DNA of 64,000 bases from an uncultured Lachnospiraceae bacterium (GTDB lineage Bacteria > Bacillota > Clostridia > Lachnospirales > Lachnospiraceae). The stretch spans positions 1 through 64,000 of the forward strand of contig CANRFJ010000006.1 of assembly GCA_947629865.1 (NCBI GenBank), read 5' to 3'. This document shows, one piece after another, positions 53,020 through 61,496 of the stretch. The notes under the pieces were generated by a model. The model saw only the letters and a list, made by a program, of their open reading frames with translations. It did no database searches and was not told the origin of the DNA. Made by a program: the position numbers and the translations under genes. How positions within the stretch are numbered: the first letter of the stretch is position 1; every line of letters begins with the position of its first letter.

Positions 53020-53877
53020 TCAACCCGCCTCCCGTATGTAGTCCAGTATTTTCTCCGCCGTGTTGACGCCCGTGCAGTCCATGAGATTTTTGAAATGGGC
53101 ATTGGAGTTCACCTCACAGAGCAGCGCCCCCGACGGGCCAAAGAGCAAATCGACGCCCGCAAAGTCCGCCCCCACCGCCCTGGCCGCCATAAGGGCCAGC
53201 GAGCGCTCCTCATCCGATGGGGTATAGGGCTTCATATGTCCTCCGGCCGTGACATTTGCGCGGAAATCCGTGTCAGAATAGCGGTACATAGCGCCTACCA
53301 CCTCGCCGCCCACTACCTGGAGGCGCACATCACGCCCTCTGCTGTCGGCGATGTATTCCTGAAAAAGCAGTTCCGTCGTCGGGCACTGTCCCACAAGGCG
53401 TATCAGCTCCTGCTCGGATTCCGCCAGACAGACCTGCGCGCCAAAGGAGCCATATGCCTCCTTCACCACCAGTGGATAGGACAGCTCCTCGCCGATTCCG
53501 CGGAGAAAATCCACATCAGTAAAGCCGATCCCCGAATAGGTCATGGGGGCAAATATGGTGCGGGGCATGGGGAGCCCGTTTTTCTGCAGGGCCAGATGCG
53601 TCTTTCGCTTGTCGTCGCAGAGCGCGATGCAGCGGCTGGAATTATACACCGGAACGCCGCAATTTTCCAGAGACTCCGCCAGGAGCACATCCTTGTCCCA
53701 GAACAGGACAAAGTCCGGCAGAGCCGTCTCCCTCCGGCCGGTATCTGCCAGAATATCCGTATTTTCTATTCTCTGTAATTCAATGCCCCGGTCTTTCGCC
53801 GCTCTCCAAAACATCTCCTCCAGCTCGGAAAATTTTTTGCCCGCCAGAAAGTGATTGACAACAAGCCAGCCCCTCAT
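53020..53877 (-). CDS. RimK-like ATP-grasp ligase, first of a pair
   Basis: 285 residues. N-terminal pre-ATP-grasp region (MRGWLVVNHFLAGKKFSELEE), then LPMPRTIFAPM, YPLVVKEAYGSFGAQVCLAES (ATP-binding lysine, glycine loop), LLFQEYIADSRGRDVRLQVV, RANVTAGGHMKPY, and GVDLLFGPSGALLCEVNSNAHF with the Glu/Asn metal ligands. Best match by eye is the RimK/LysX alpha-glutamate ligase branch. Start overlaps the ftsK stop (ATGA), so it is translationally coupled to ftsK. Confidence 0.85.
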   Translation of the reverse strand: MRGWLVVNHFLAGKKFSELEEMFWRAAKDRGIELQRIENTDILADTGRRETALPDFVLFWDKDVLLAESLENCGVPVYNSSRCIALCDDKRKTHLALQKNGLPMPRTIFAPMTYSGIGFTDVDFLRGIGEELSYPLVVKEAYGSFGAQVCLAESEQELIRLVGQCPTTELLFQEYIADSRGRDVRLQVVGGEVVGAMYRYSDTDFRANVTAGGHMKPYTPSDEERSLALMAARAVGADFAGVDLLFGPSGALLCEVNSNAHFKNLMDCTGVNTAEKILDYIREAG

Positions 53878-56504
53878 TCCTCTCTGCCCTCCAAAAAGGC
53901 CTCAAATTCTTCCTTGCTCATCTGGATCTGTCGGGCCTTGGTGCCCTCCTCCGGGCCCACCACGCCGGCATCTGCCAGCTGATCCATTATACGGGCCGCC
54001 CGGTTAAAGCCGATGCGGAACATGCGCTGCAGCAACCCGATGGAAGCCTTTTCTTTTTCAATGATAAACATACCCGCCTCGGCAAACAGCTCGTCCTGCT
54101 CCGGGCCGCCGCCCGGCGCACCGTTTCCTCCGGCCTTCGCACCCGGCACAGGCGCGGAATCAATGTGGGCCGTGACCTCCTCGTCGTAGGAGGGCCCTCC
54201 CCCGTTGTTCTTCAGGAAGCGGACGACGCCGTCCCTCTCCTCGTCGGACACAAAGGCGCCCTGGACGCGAATCGGCTTAGGAAGGTTCTGAGGCGCAAAG
54301 AGCATATCTCCATTTCCCAGAAGTTTTTCCGCGCCGCCGCTGTCAATAATCGTCCTTGAATCCACAGCCGAGGACACCGACAGGGCGATGCGGGAGGGAA
54401 TATTTGCTTTGATCAGACCGGTGATGACATTTACCGACGGCCGCTGTGTGGCCAGTACCAGATGAATCCCCGCGGCGCGGGCCAGCTGCGCCAGCCGGCA
54501 TACGGAATCCTCCACCTCTCCCGGCGCCACCATCATCAGATCGGCAAACTCATCTACAATAATGACGATCTGCGGCATCTTCTGCCGGGCCGGATCGTCC
54601 TGAACCGCTGTTTTCCCTATCTTGGCATTGTAAGATTTAATATCGCGGACTCCCGCCTCCGCAAATTTCTGATAGCGGGCGGTCATTTCCGCAACGGCCC
54701 AGCCAAGCGCGGCCGACGCCTTCTTGGGATCCTTTACCACCGGAATCATCAGATGAGGAATATCCTCATAGGCCGTCAGTTCCACCATCTTGGGATCCAC
54801 CATAATCATCTTGACCTCATTGGGATCCGCCTTGTACAAAATACTCATAATCAGCGTATTAATCAGCACAGACTTACCGGAGCCGGTGGCCCCGGCAATC
54901 AAAAGGTGCGGCATCTTGGCTATATCGGTGACAATGGTCTTGCCGCTTATATCCTTGCCCACCGCAAACGTAACCTTGGATCTGGCCCTGGTAAACTCCT
55001 GGCTCTCCAGCAGTTCCCGCAGGGTAATCGTCGTGCGCTCCGGATTCGGCACCTCGATTCCCACCGCCGCCTTGCCCGGTATCGGCGCCTCAATCCGGAT
55101 ATCCGACGCGGCCAGGCTCAGTTTTATATCGTCTGACAGGCTGGTAATCCGGCTCACCTTCACGCCCTGCTCCGGAATCAGTTCATAGCGGGTAACGCTC
55201 GGCCCCAGGCTTATATCGCCCAGACGGACGCGGACACCGAAACTCTCCAGCGTCTCCTGAAGTTTCAGAGCCGTATTTTTTAACTCCTCGTTGTTCATTC
55301 CCTTTTTCCCGCCCCTTGGACGGTTCAGCAGATCGAGGGAGGGGAACTGATAGGGGATTTCCTTCGCCGCCGCTTTCGACAGATCTTGCTGAAGCTTTGC
55401 CATCTCCTTCTCATCCTCGGCGGTAATCACTGTCTTTTCTCTCTTTCCCGCCTTTTCCGGCTTCTCAGGCTTCCCTGCCGGCGCACTGTCCGCCGCAGCC
55501 GTCTGCGCCGCTTCGCGCGCTGTCTCCCCGTCCGGATCCGTTCCGAATTTGCGGGCCAGTTCTTCCCTGTATATGCCGGACTCAGCCGTCTGCCTGTCCT
55601 CGCCCCCGCGGATAATATGTATGTCCTGACTGCCGTTCCCAGCCCGCTCCGCGCTGTCCTCCGCCTGTTCCTGTGGCAGAATCTCCTCCAGCGCAGCCGT
55701 TGCCTTCGGCTTTCTCCGCGCGCGCTTCGTCTTCCGGGGAGCGGATTCCTTCTCCTCCGGCGCAAACGTATAGGTATTCATCTGGCGCTCCGCCACCCGC
55801 GGCTGCGTATCGTCGGCATAGTCCACATACCCGCTCTCTCCGTCCCTCTCCTCGTACAGTTTCTTCAGGGACGCAAAGAACAGTTTGCCGCTGATTAGCA
55901 TGAAAAACAGAAGGAGCAGCGCCAGAATCACGATAAGCGAACCGCCTCGGCCGAGAACTCCGGACAATTCAAAGGACAAAATCCCGCCGAGGAATCCACC
56001 GCCGCCGCGGCCGTCCCTGCACGCGCTGTAAATCTCCCACACATTTTTGACCGGATCGTTGACCACCCACTGAAAGAGGGCGCAGAGACACCAGTACAGG
56101 CCGATGCTCAGCAAAATCCGGCGGCGCAGTTTTTTGTTGTTTGGATTGGACAAAAACAGCCCTGACGCCACGATCAGATACAGCGGGAATATGTAGGCAA
56201 GCGCCCCGAACAGCCCGAATAGGATATCGCCGAGATACTCCCCGAACAGCCCGCACATATGAAACAGGCTCATCAGGGACAGTATTCCAAATACGAGAAT
56301 CACAAGAAAGGCAATCTCCCGCGCCAGTGGGCCTGACGCCTGCTTATTGCCCCCGCTTCTGCCTTTGTTTTTGTCTGTGTTTCTGTTTTTGTTTTGAGAG
56401 GTACTTCTGTTTTTGCTTTGAGAGGTACTTCTGCTTCTGCTTTTTGCCGTATTTCTATTTGTACTGGCAGACCGTCTTCTGCCGGATTTTGATTTCGCCG
56501 CCAT
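53874..56504 (-). CDS. ftsK: FtsK/SpoIIIE-family DNA translocase
   Basis: 876 residues. Lys/Ser/Arg/Asn-rich N-terminus (about 1-55), four membrane segments (about 58-200), a variable linker, then the motor: alpha domain (QETLESFGVRVRLGDISLGPSVTRYE), Walker A LIAGATGSGKSVLINTL, Walker B IVIIVDEFADLMM, LVLATQRPSVNVITG, and the C-terminal gamma DNA-reading domain (LLQRMFRIGFNRAARIMDQL). It pumps chromosomal DNA through the septum in division or sporulation. Start at 56504 (MAAKSKS) has TGGAG nine bases upstream; ATG 56519 and GTG 56543 are alternatives. Promoter at 56594-56622. The tepA-like gene precedes it on the same strand, as in Bacillus. Confidence 0.95.
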   Translation of the reverse strand: MAAKSKSGRRRSASTNRNTAKSRSRSTSQSKNRSTSQNKNRNTDKNKGRSGGNKQASGPLAREIAFLVILVFGILSLMSLFHMCGLFGEYLGDILFGLFGALAYIFPLYLIVASGLFLSNPNNKKLRRRILLSIGLYWCLCALFQWVVNDPVKNVWEIYSACRDGRGGGGFLGGILSFELSGVLGRGGSLIVILALLLLFFMLISGKLFFASLKKLYEERDGESGYVDYADDTQPRVAERQMNTYTFAPEEKESAPRKTKRARRKPKATAALEEILPQEQAEDSAERAGNGSQDIHIIRGGEDRQTAESGIYREELARKFGTDPDGETAREAAQTAAADSAPAGKPEKPEKAGKREKTVITAEDEKEMAKLQQDLSKAAAKEIPYQFPSLDLLNRPRGGKKGMNNEELKNTALKLQETLESFGVRVRLGDISLGPSVTRYELIPEQGVKVSRITSLSDDIKLSLAASDIRIEAPIPGKAAVGIEVPNPERTTITLRELLESQEFTRARSKVTFAVGKDISGKTIVTDIAKMPHLLIAGATGSGKSVLINTLIMSILYKADPNEVKMIMVDPKMVELTAYEDIPHLMIPVVKDPKKASAALGWAVAEMTARYQKFAEAGVRDIKSYNAKIGKTAVQDDPARQKMPQIVIIVDEFADLMMVAPGEVEDSVCRLAQLARAAGIHLVLATQRPSVNVITGLIKANIPSRIALSVSSAVDSRTIIDSGGAEKLLGNGDMLFAPQNLPKPIRVQGAFVSDEERDGVVRFLKNNGGGPSYDEEVTAHIDSAPVPGAKAGGNGAPGGGPEQDELFAEAGMFIIEKEKASIGLLQRMFRIGFNRAARIMDQLADAGVVGPEEGTKARQIQMSKEEFEAFLEGREE

Positions 56505-56593
56505 CGCCTCTGACTCCATTTCCTGCCGGTATCTCTCCGGCACAGGACGAAGCCTGCCGTCTCTCCGGAAAAATATCGTTATTTTCTCTGGTT

Positions 56594-56622
56594 ATTATAC
56601 TACGAAATGGAATTCCATGCAA
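56594..56622 (-). promoter_or_regulatory. ftsK promoter with internal palindrome
   Basis: Minus strand: -35 TTGCAT (56617-56622), 17-base spacer, -10 TATAAT (56594-56599), about 90 bases before the start. The perfect palindrome ATGGAATTCCAT (56607-56618) fills the spacer and touches the -35, so a bound regulator would block it. Confidence 0.65.
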
Positions 56623-56682
56623 GGGCTTTTATCGAACAGATGTTTATTGTCTCCCCTGAGGAGAGCGCTCCTCAGACGCCGC

Positions 56683-57321
56683 TCACATCTCCGGCTTTTC
56701 CACCATGTCCCGCAGTTTGGCCAGCGCCCGGCTGATGCCGCCCACCTCACGCACAAGGCCCTGCGCCACCGCGTCTTTCCCCACCAGCACCGTCCCCAGA
56801 TCTCTGGAGAGCATACTGGTATTCATCATAAGCTCCTCCAGTTTCCTTTTCTCCGTCTGGCTGTGGCTGGCAATAAAATCCAGTATCCTGTCCTGGATCT
56901 GCTGGAACTGGCTGTAGGTCTGAGGCGTTCCGAGCACCATACCGCTCATGCGCACCGGGTGTATAATCATGGTTGCCGACGGCACAATAAAGGAGTAATC
57001 GGTCGCCACAGCCATCGGCACGCCTATGGAATGGCTGTCCCCCAGAATCAGCGATACCGTCGGCTTACTGAGCGACGCTATCATCTCAGCCAGCGCCAGG
57101 CCGCAGGAGACATCGCCTCCCACGGTATTGACTAAAAAGAGAACTCCCTTTATCTGCGGATTCTGCTCCGTCTGTGCCAGCAGAGGCAGGAGGTGCTCAT
57201 ATTTAGTCGTTTTGGCGTTTTGCGAGAGGCAGTCGTGCCCCTCAATCTCGCCGATAATGGAAATTGTCTGAATCCCACGGTTTTCAATCATTCCGTATTC
57301 TTTTATATCTTCGTTGTCCAT
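56683..57321 (-). CDS. tepA: TepA-like ClpP-fold serine protease
   Basis: 212 residues of ClpP fold without transit parts. Catalytic Ser98 in GDSHSIGVPMA and His121 in MIIHPVRMSG align with the ClpP serine and histidine. B. subtilis TepA (YmfB), beside spoIIIE, has been linked to protein export and spore proteins; here too the gene precedes ftsK. Start at 57321 is chosen because AAAGGA is seven bases upstream. The natural substrate is not known. Confidence 0.85.
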   Translation of the reverse strand: MDNEDIKEYGMIENRGIQTISIIGEIEGHDCLSQNAKTTKYEHLLPLLAQTEQNPQIKGVLFLVNTVGGDVSCGLALAEMIASLSKPTVSLILGDSHSIGVPMAVATDYSFIVPSATMIIHPVRMSGMVLGTPQTYSQFQQIQDRILDFIASHSQTEKRKLEELMMNTSMLSRDLGTVLVGKDAVAQGLVREVGGISRALAKLRDMVEKPEM

Positions 57322-57396
57322 ACTCATTTCCTTTCCAGACACGCCGGTTATCTCCGGCGCACATACTATGAAAAGTATGGGCAATATCTCTGCTTT

Positions 57397-58164
57397 TTAT
57401 TCACGGTAAATATCCGGCCGCCGGTCGCGCCGCGTGGGAAATTCCCGTATATAGGAGAGACGGCTCTCCCTGTGGAGTTCCACGTAGCGGTTGTATTTTC
57501 CATCAGTGGCGGGCAGCAGGATTCCGTCCGGCGAAAAGACCGCGGAACTTTTTTCATACGTCAGTCCGCCGCCCGATCCAATCCGGTTAATTCCCGCCAC
57601 ATAGCACTGCATCTCAATGGCTCTCGCCCTGAGGAGAGCGTACCAGTGCGGCAGCCTCTCCCGCGGCCAGTTTGCGATGACAAATACCGCGTCTGTATCC
57701 ATGGGAAGGCGCTGGAAGGCCTCCGGAAACCGCAGATCGTAGCAGATAAACAGTCCGCATGTCATGCCCTCTAAAACGGTATGGCAGATCGTATCCCCGC
57801 CCTCATAGGCCGCCGCCTCGCCGCCACAGGTAAACGGGTGGATCTTTTCATAATCCGCCAGAACCTCCCCCCGCCGGTTCAACAGGCAGAAGTGGTTGCG
57901 TCCTTTTTCGCCTTTTCGGGAGACATATCCGAAGCCGACGGCGAGACGGTACTCTCTGGCGGCTCCGGCAAAAAAACGGACGTCCTCCCCCTCCCTGTCG
58001 CGGATCTTTTCCACGTCCATGCTGAAACCGGTCAGCGTCATCTCCGGAAACAAAATCACATCTGCCCCCTTCTTTGCCGCCTCCGCCATGCTCTTTTCAC
58101 ACCAGGCCCGATTAGCCGCCTTATCCTCCCACACAATATCCATGTCCGTCATCGCCAGTTTCAT
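57397..58164 (-). CDS. Nitrilase-superfamily amidohydrolase (omega-amidase-like)
   Basis: 255 residues. The catalytic triad is visible: Glu41 in LFPEMTLTG, Lys107 in DYEKIHPF, Cys141 in FICYDLRFPE. The IHPF and CYDLRFPE patterns fit the omega-amidase/NIT2 branch that hydrolyses 2-oxoglutaramate or 2-oxosuccinamate. Start at 58164 is the first methionine of the fold, but the ribosome site (GGAGG, twelve bases upstream) is far. Followed by tepA in the same direction, 75 bases apart. Confidence 0.87.
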   Translation of the reverse strand: MKLAMTDMDIVWEDKAANRAWCEKSMAEAAKKGADVILFPEMTLTGFSMDVEKIRDREGEDVRFFAGAAREYRLAVGFGYVSRKGEKGRNHFCLLNRRGEVLADYEKIHPFTCGGEAAAYEGGDTICHTVLEGMTCGLFICYDLRFPEAFQRLPMDTDAVFVIANWPRERLPHWYALLRARAIEMQCYVAGINRIGSGGGLTYEKSSAVFSPDGILLPATDGKYNRYVELHRESRLSYIREFPTRRDRRPDIYRE

Positions 58165-58230
58165 CTGTAAGGAACGCCTCCTCTCCACACAGTTTTCTCC
58201 CCGCGGGGGAAATTTTCTGCCTCTCTTAGC

Positions 58231-58275
58231 AAAAAACAACGAGCAGCCATTTGTTGTGGTACTCGTTGTTTTTAT
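58231..58275 (-). terminator. pnp terminator (bidirectional)
   Basis: AACAACGAG (58235-58243) pairs with CTCGTTGTT (58262-58270) with T runs on both sides; it lies about 30 bases past the pnp stop. Confidence 0.85.
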
Positions 58276-58304
58276 CTCTCAAAAATTTTACCGCAGCCGC
58301 CTGT

Positions 58305-60398
58305 TTATTCGGACGGCACGTCTTTTATACTGAAGCTGATCCTGCCCATCTTGTCCTTGCCGAGGCAGATCACCTTCACCTTATCTCCCAGTGTGAGTTC
58401 GTCCTCCACATGATTGATGCGGCGTCTCGCAATATTGGAAATGTGAACCATTCCCTCCTTGCCCGGAGCAAACTCGATGAAGGCGCCGAAGTCCTTGATG
58501 CTGACAACGGTTCCCTCCAGAATCTGGCCTTTTTCAAAGTCCGTCACAATGATCTGTATCAGGCGTATAGCCTCCTCCATGGCGGCCTCGTCGGTACCGC
58601 AGATGGACACTGCCCCATCATCGGTAATGTCGATCTTCACCCCTGTGCGCTCGATCAGAGCATTGATGGTCTTACCTCTCTGTCCGACCACATCGCCAAT
58701 CTTAGACGGATCAATCATGATCTGGCGGATCTTAGGCGCATATGGGCTGATGTTCTCTCTCGGTGCGGCAATGGCCTTTGCCATAACCTCGTCGAGAATG
58801 TACTCTCTGGCCTCTCTCGTGCGGAAAATCGCCTGTTCCACAATCTCTCTTGTCAGGCCGTGAATCTTAATATCCATCTGAATGGCGGTAATTCCCTTGT
58901 GGGTACCGGCCACTTTGAAATCCATATCCCCAAAGAAATCTTCCAGTCCCTGGATATCCGTGAGAATCAGGTAGTCGTCGTCCGTCTCGCCTGTCACCAG
59001 ACCAACTGAAATACCGGCAACCGGCGCCTTGATCGGAACACCTGCCGCCATGAGCGACAGCGTGGAGGCACAGATACTTCCCTGTGAGGTGGATCCGTTG
59101 GACTCCAGAATCTCCGATACGGTGCGAATGGTATACGGAAATTCCTCCTCTGTGGGAACTACCGGAAGAAGGGCTCTCTCCGCCAGCGCGCCATGTCCGA
59201 TCTCGCGGCGTCCCGGCCCTCTGGAAGGTCTCGTCTCGCCAACCGACCATGACGGGAAATTGTAGTGGTGGATATAGCGCTTGCTTGTCTTGTTCTCGTC
59301 CAGTCCGTCGAGTTTCTGCTTCTCAGACAGCGGCGCCAGCGTAGTCACCGTCAGCACCTGCGTCTGTCCGCGGGAGAACAGGCCCGAACCGTGAACCGTC
59401 GGCAGGACGTCCACCTCGGCATGAAGCGGGCGGATCTGTTTTACCTCGCGGCCGTCCGGACGCTTGTGGTCTTTCAGTATCATCTTGCGGACTGTGACCT
59501 TCTGGAATTTGTAAACTGCCTCGTCAATAAACGGAATCCAGTCCTCATGCTCCTCTGCGTAGCGCTCCTCCAGACGGTCTTTTATACCGCGGATATTCTC
59601 CTCGCGCACCTGCTTTACGTCCGTGAAGACTGCCTCCTCCATGGCTTCCGGTGTGATGAAGTCCACCATATCGCGGAACATGTCCTCCGGAATATCGAAG
59701 TGCTCGTATTCGTGTTTTTCTTTTCCGCACTCCGCCACGATTTTATCAAAAAATTCAATAATCTGTCCGTTGACTGCGTGAGCGCCGTAAATGGCCTCAA
59801 TCATCTTGTTTTCGTCCACCTCGTTGGCTCCGGCCTCGATCATTATGACCTTGTCCCTGGTAGACGCCACAGTGAGCGCCAGATCCGACACCTCTCTCTG
59901 AGCGCTTGTTGGATTGTATACCAGTTCTCCGTCCACCAGTCCCACCTGGGTAGCCGCTATCGGGCCGTCAAACGGGATATCGGAAATACTGGTGGCCAGA
60001 GCGGAACCGAGCATTGCCACGAGTTCCGGACTGCAGTCCTGATCCACGTCCATAACCAGATTCTCCAGTGTAACGTCGTTGCGGTAATCCTTTGGGAAAA
60101 GCGGCCGCATCGGACGGTCGATGACACGGCAGGTCAGCACAGCATTCTCCGACGGCTTTCCCTCGCGTCTGGTAAAGCCGCCCGGAATTTTGCCCACTGA
60201 ATACATCTTCTCGTGGAATTCCACGCTGAGAGGGAAAAAGTCAATGCCCTCTCTCGGCTTCTCGGAAGCGGTGGCTGTCGATAATACAACGGTGTCTCCA
60301 TAGCGCATAAATGCAGCGCCATTCGCTTGGGCAGCCACACGTCCGATGTCCACGGACAGAGTTCTGCCGGCAAGTTCCATGCTAAAAGTCTTATACAT
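58305..60398 (-). CDS. pnp: Polyribonucleotide nucleotidyltransferase (PNPase)
   Basis: 697 residues. Phosphorolytic 3'-5' exoribonuclease. Two RNase PH-like domains (RREGKPSENAVLTCRVIDRP; GRREIGHGALAERAL), the linker helix domain, a KH domain (IGDVVGQRGKTINALIERTG) and a C-terminal S1 domain (GTVVSIKDFGAFIEFAPGKEG). ATG at 60398 follows AAAGGAGACATAAA. The leader of about 108 bases carries a long hairpin (60423-60490) reminiscent of autoregulated pnp leaders. Confidence 0.97.
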   Translation of the reverse strand: MYKTFSMELAGRTLSVDIGRVAAQANGAAFMRYGDTVVLSTATASEKPREGIDFFPLSVEFHEKMYSVGKIPGGFTRREGKPSENAVLTCRVIDRPMRPLFPKDYRNDVTLENLVMDVDQDCSPELVAMLGSALATSISDIPFDGPIAATQVGLVDGELVYNPTSAQREVSDLALTVASTRDKVIMIEAGANEVDENKMIEAIYGAHAVNGQIIEFFDKIVAECGKEKHEYEHFDIPEDMFRDMVDFITPEAMEEAVFTDVKQVREENIRGIKDRLEERYAEEHEDWIPFIDEAVYKFQKVTVRKMILKDHKRPDGREVKQIRPLHAEVDVLPTVHGSGLFSRGQTQVLTVTTLAPLSEKQKLDGLDENKTSKRYIHHYNFPSWSVGETRPSRGPGRREIGHGALAERALLPVVPTEEEFPYTIRTVSEILESNGSTSQGSICASTLSLMAAGVPIKAPVAGISVGLVTGETDDDYLILTDIQGLEDFFGDMDFKVAGTHKGITAIQMDIKIHGLTREIVEQAIFRTREAREYILDEVMAKAIAAPRENISPYAPKIRQIMIDPSKIGDVVGQRGKTINALIERTGVKIDITDDGAVSICGTDEAAMEEAIRLIQIIVTDFEKGQILEGTVVSIKDFGAFIEFAPGKEGMVHISNIARRRINHVEDELTLGDKVKVICLGKDKMGRISFSIKDVPSE

Positions 60399-60422
60399 TT
60401 TATGTCTCCTTTGCTTTTACCT

Positions 60423-60490
60423 GGAGATACCGAAACATCTGAAAAACACAATCCCCGAATGTGCTTTTCAGAAGTCTCGGTGTTTTCTCC
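60423..60490 (-). promoter_or_regulatory. Long hairpin in the pnp leader
   Basis: Two 21-base arms (60430-60450 and 60460-60480) differ by three positions as DNA; read as minus-strand RNA two of these become G-U pairs, leaving one U-U mismatch, while plus-strand RNA would have three mismatches. Further GGAGA/TCTCC closes the base. The loop is nine bases. It begins about 16 bases from the inferred transcript start and ends 25 bases before the pnp ATG, the layout expected for an RNase III-cut autoregulatory leader. Confidence 0.75.
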
Positions 60491-60512
60491 ATTATTATTT
60501 CCATACTTTTCT

Positions 60513-60541
60513 ATTATACACGATTTCCGTGTAAATTGCAA
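60513..60541 (-). promoter_or_regulatory. pnp promoter
   Basis: Minus strand: -35 TTGCAA (60536-60541), 17-base spacer, -10 TATAAT (60513-60518), right after the NUDIX gene stop. Confidence 0.75.
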
Positions 60542-60548
60542 ATTTCAA

Positions 60549-61010
60549 TTAGTTCTGCTCTGCCGGATAACTGATAACGTCCCCCGGCCAGGAGAGAACT
60601 TCGTCGTGAAATTCCGGAATACGCATGAGTCCGGCCGCAAAGAGACAGGCCCGATCCCTCTCCGGTATCTCCCTGAGACTCCGCCAGGAGACGCCGATAA
60701 TCGTCTGTTCCTCCTCCGGCAGCTCCGGATCGCTTCCCTTCACCGGCACGGCGTCCTCCGGAATGTCGACGAGAAAGGAAAATGTCCTGCTCTCCCCGTC
60801 CGCCTTGTATTCGATCGACAGAGGGCGCACAATCCTGCCCGAAACTCCGGTTTCTTCCCTCAGTTCGCGCAGAGCCGCCTCCTCCGGCGTCTCTCCCTCC
60901 TCAACTCCGCCTCCGGGAAGATTGAAAAAATCCCTTCCCAGCATGATATGCTCCACCAGAAGGAGCTTCCCCTCCCGGCACACCACTGCCTGACTTCGGT
61001 TCCGCTTCAT
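60549..61010 (-). CDS. NUDIX hydrolase
   Basis: 153 residues. NUDIX box seen as GGGVEEGETPEEAALREL then REETGV, giving G-x5-E-x7-REUxEExGU. Members hydrolyse nucleoside diphosphate linked compounds; the substrate cannot be told. Start at 61010 has GAGGAG eight bases upstream. It lies between rpsO and pnp, which are adjacent in most bacteria. Confidence 0.9.
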   Translation of the reverse strand: MKRNRSQAVVCREGKLLLVEHIMLGRDFFNLPGGGVEEGETPEEAALRELREETGVSGRIVRPLSIEYKADGESRTFSFLVDIPEDAVPVKGSDPELPEEEQTIIGVSWRSLREIPERDRACLFAAGLMRIPEFHDEVLSWPGDVISYPAEQN

Positions 61011-61045
61011 ACTCTTTGCTCCTCGTGTCTTCAAATTGTATACGA

Positions 61046-61077
61046 AGAATGGTTCCATAGAGTAATGGAACCATTCT
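61046..61077 (-). terminator. Perfect 13-bp hairpin after rpsO
   Basis: AGAATGGTTCCAT (61046-61058) and ATGGAACCATTCT (61065-61077), loop AGAGTA. On the minus strand TCGTAT follows, a poor T run, so it may be a weak terminator or a processing/stability element between rpsO and the NUDIX gene. Confidence 0.6.
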
Positions 61078-61097
61078 ATGCCGCAGAAACGGCCTTA

Positions 61098-61364
61098 TTA
61101 TTTACGCAAGCCTAATTTTTCAATCAAAGCGCGGTAGTTCTCAAGATCTGTTCTCTTGAGATAATCCAGAAGGCCTCTCCTTCTTCCGACCATCTTGAGC
61201 AGACCACGACGGGAGTGGTGATCCTTTTTGTTCTCCTTCAGGTGCTCCGTCAGCGTGTTGATTCTCTCGGTCAGAAGCGCCACCTGTACCTCCGGTGAAC
61301 CGGTGTCGTTCGGCGTCCTTCCATAGGCGGCAATGATTTCTTTTTTCTTTTCTGCTGTCATCAT
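61098..61364 (-). CDS. rpsO: 30S ribosomal protein S15
   Basis: 88 residues. Seen: [46 protein letters not shown] and [14 protein letters not shown]. Binds the central domain of 16S rRNA early in 30S assembly. ATG at 61364 has GGAGG eight bases upstream; the next codon is also ATG. The 85-base leader can fold and S15 commonly represses its own synthesis. Confidence 0.97.
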   Translation of the reverse strand: MMTAEKKKEIIAAYGRTPNDTGSPEVQVALLTERINTLTEHLKENKKDHHSRRGLLKMVGRRRGLLDYLKRTDLENYRALIEKLGLRK

Positions 61365-61395
61365 AGTGATTTCCTCCATTTTTCTGATTGGCCAT

Positions 61396-61440
61396 TTACC
61401 AGGATCCGGTCGGAGTGCTCCAGAATCCGGGCAATGGTAA
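61396..61440 (-). promoter_or_regulatory. Foldable rpsO leader, possible S15 autoregulation site
   Basis: TTACCA and TGGTAA (outer arms) enclose CCGG/CCGG and GGA/TCC pairs. It lies between the promoter and the ribosome site, 32 bases from the start codon. S15 control by leader structure is known in several phyla with unrelated shapes; this is a candidate only. Confidence 0.4.
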
Positions 61441-61455
61441 TTTACTAACTTCTGT

Positions 61456-61484
61456 ATAATAGCACATTTTTTGCCGGTTGTAAA
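61456..61484 (-). promoter_or_regulatory. rpsO promoter
   Basis: Minus strand: -35 TTTACA (61479-61484), 17-base spacer, -10 TATTAT (61456-61461), 92 bases before the start. Confidence 0.65.
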
Positions 61485-61496
61485 TATTTTCTTTTA

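Noticed and set aside
59265-60200. Plus-strand open frame of 311 codons
   Set aside because: Antisense to pnp, whose reading is certain.
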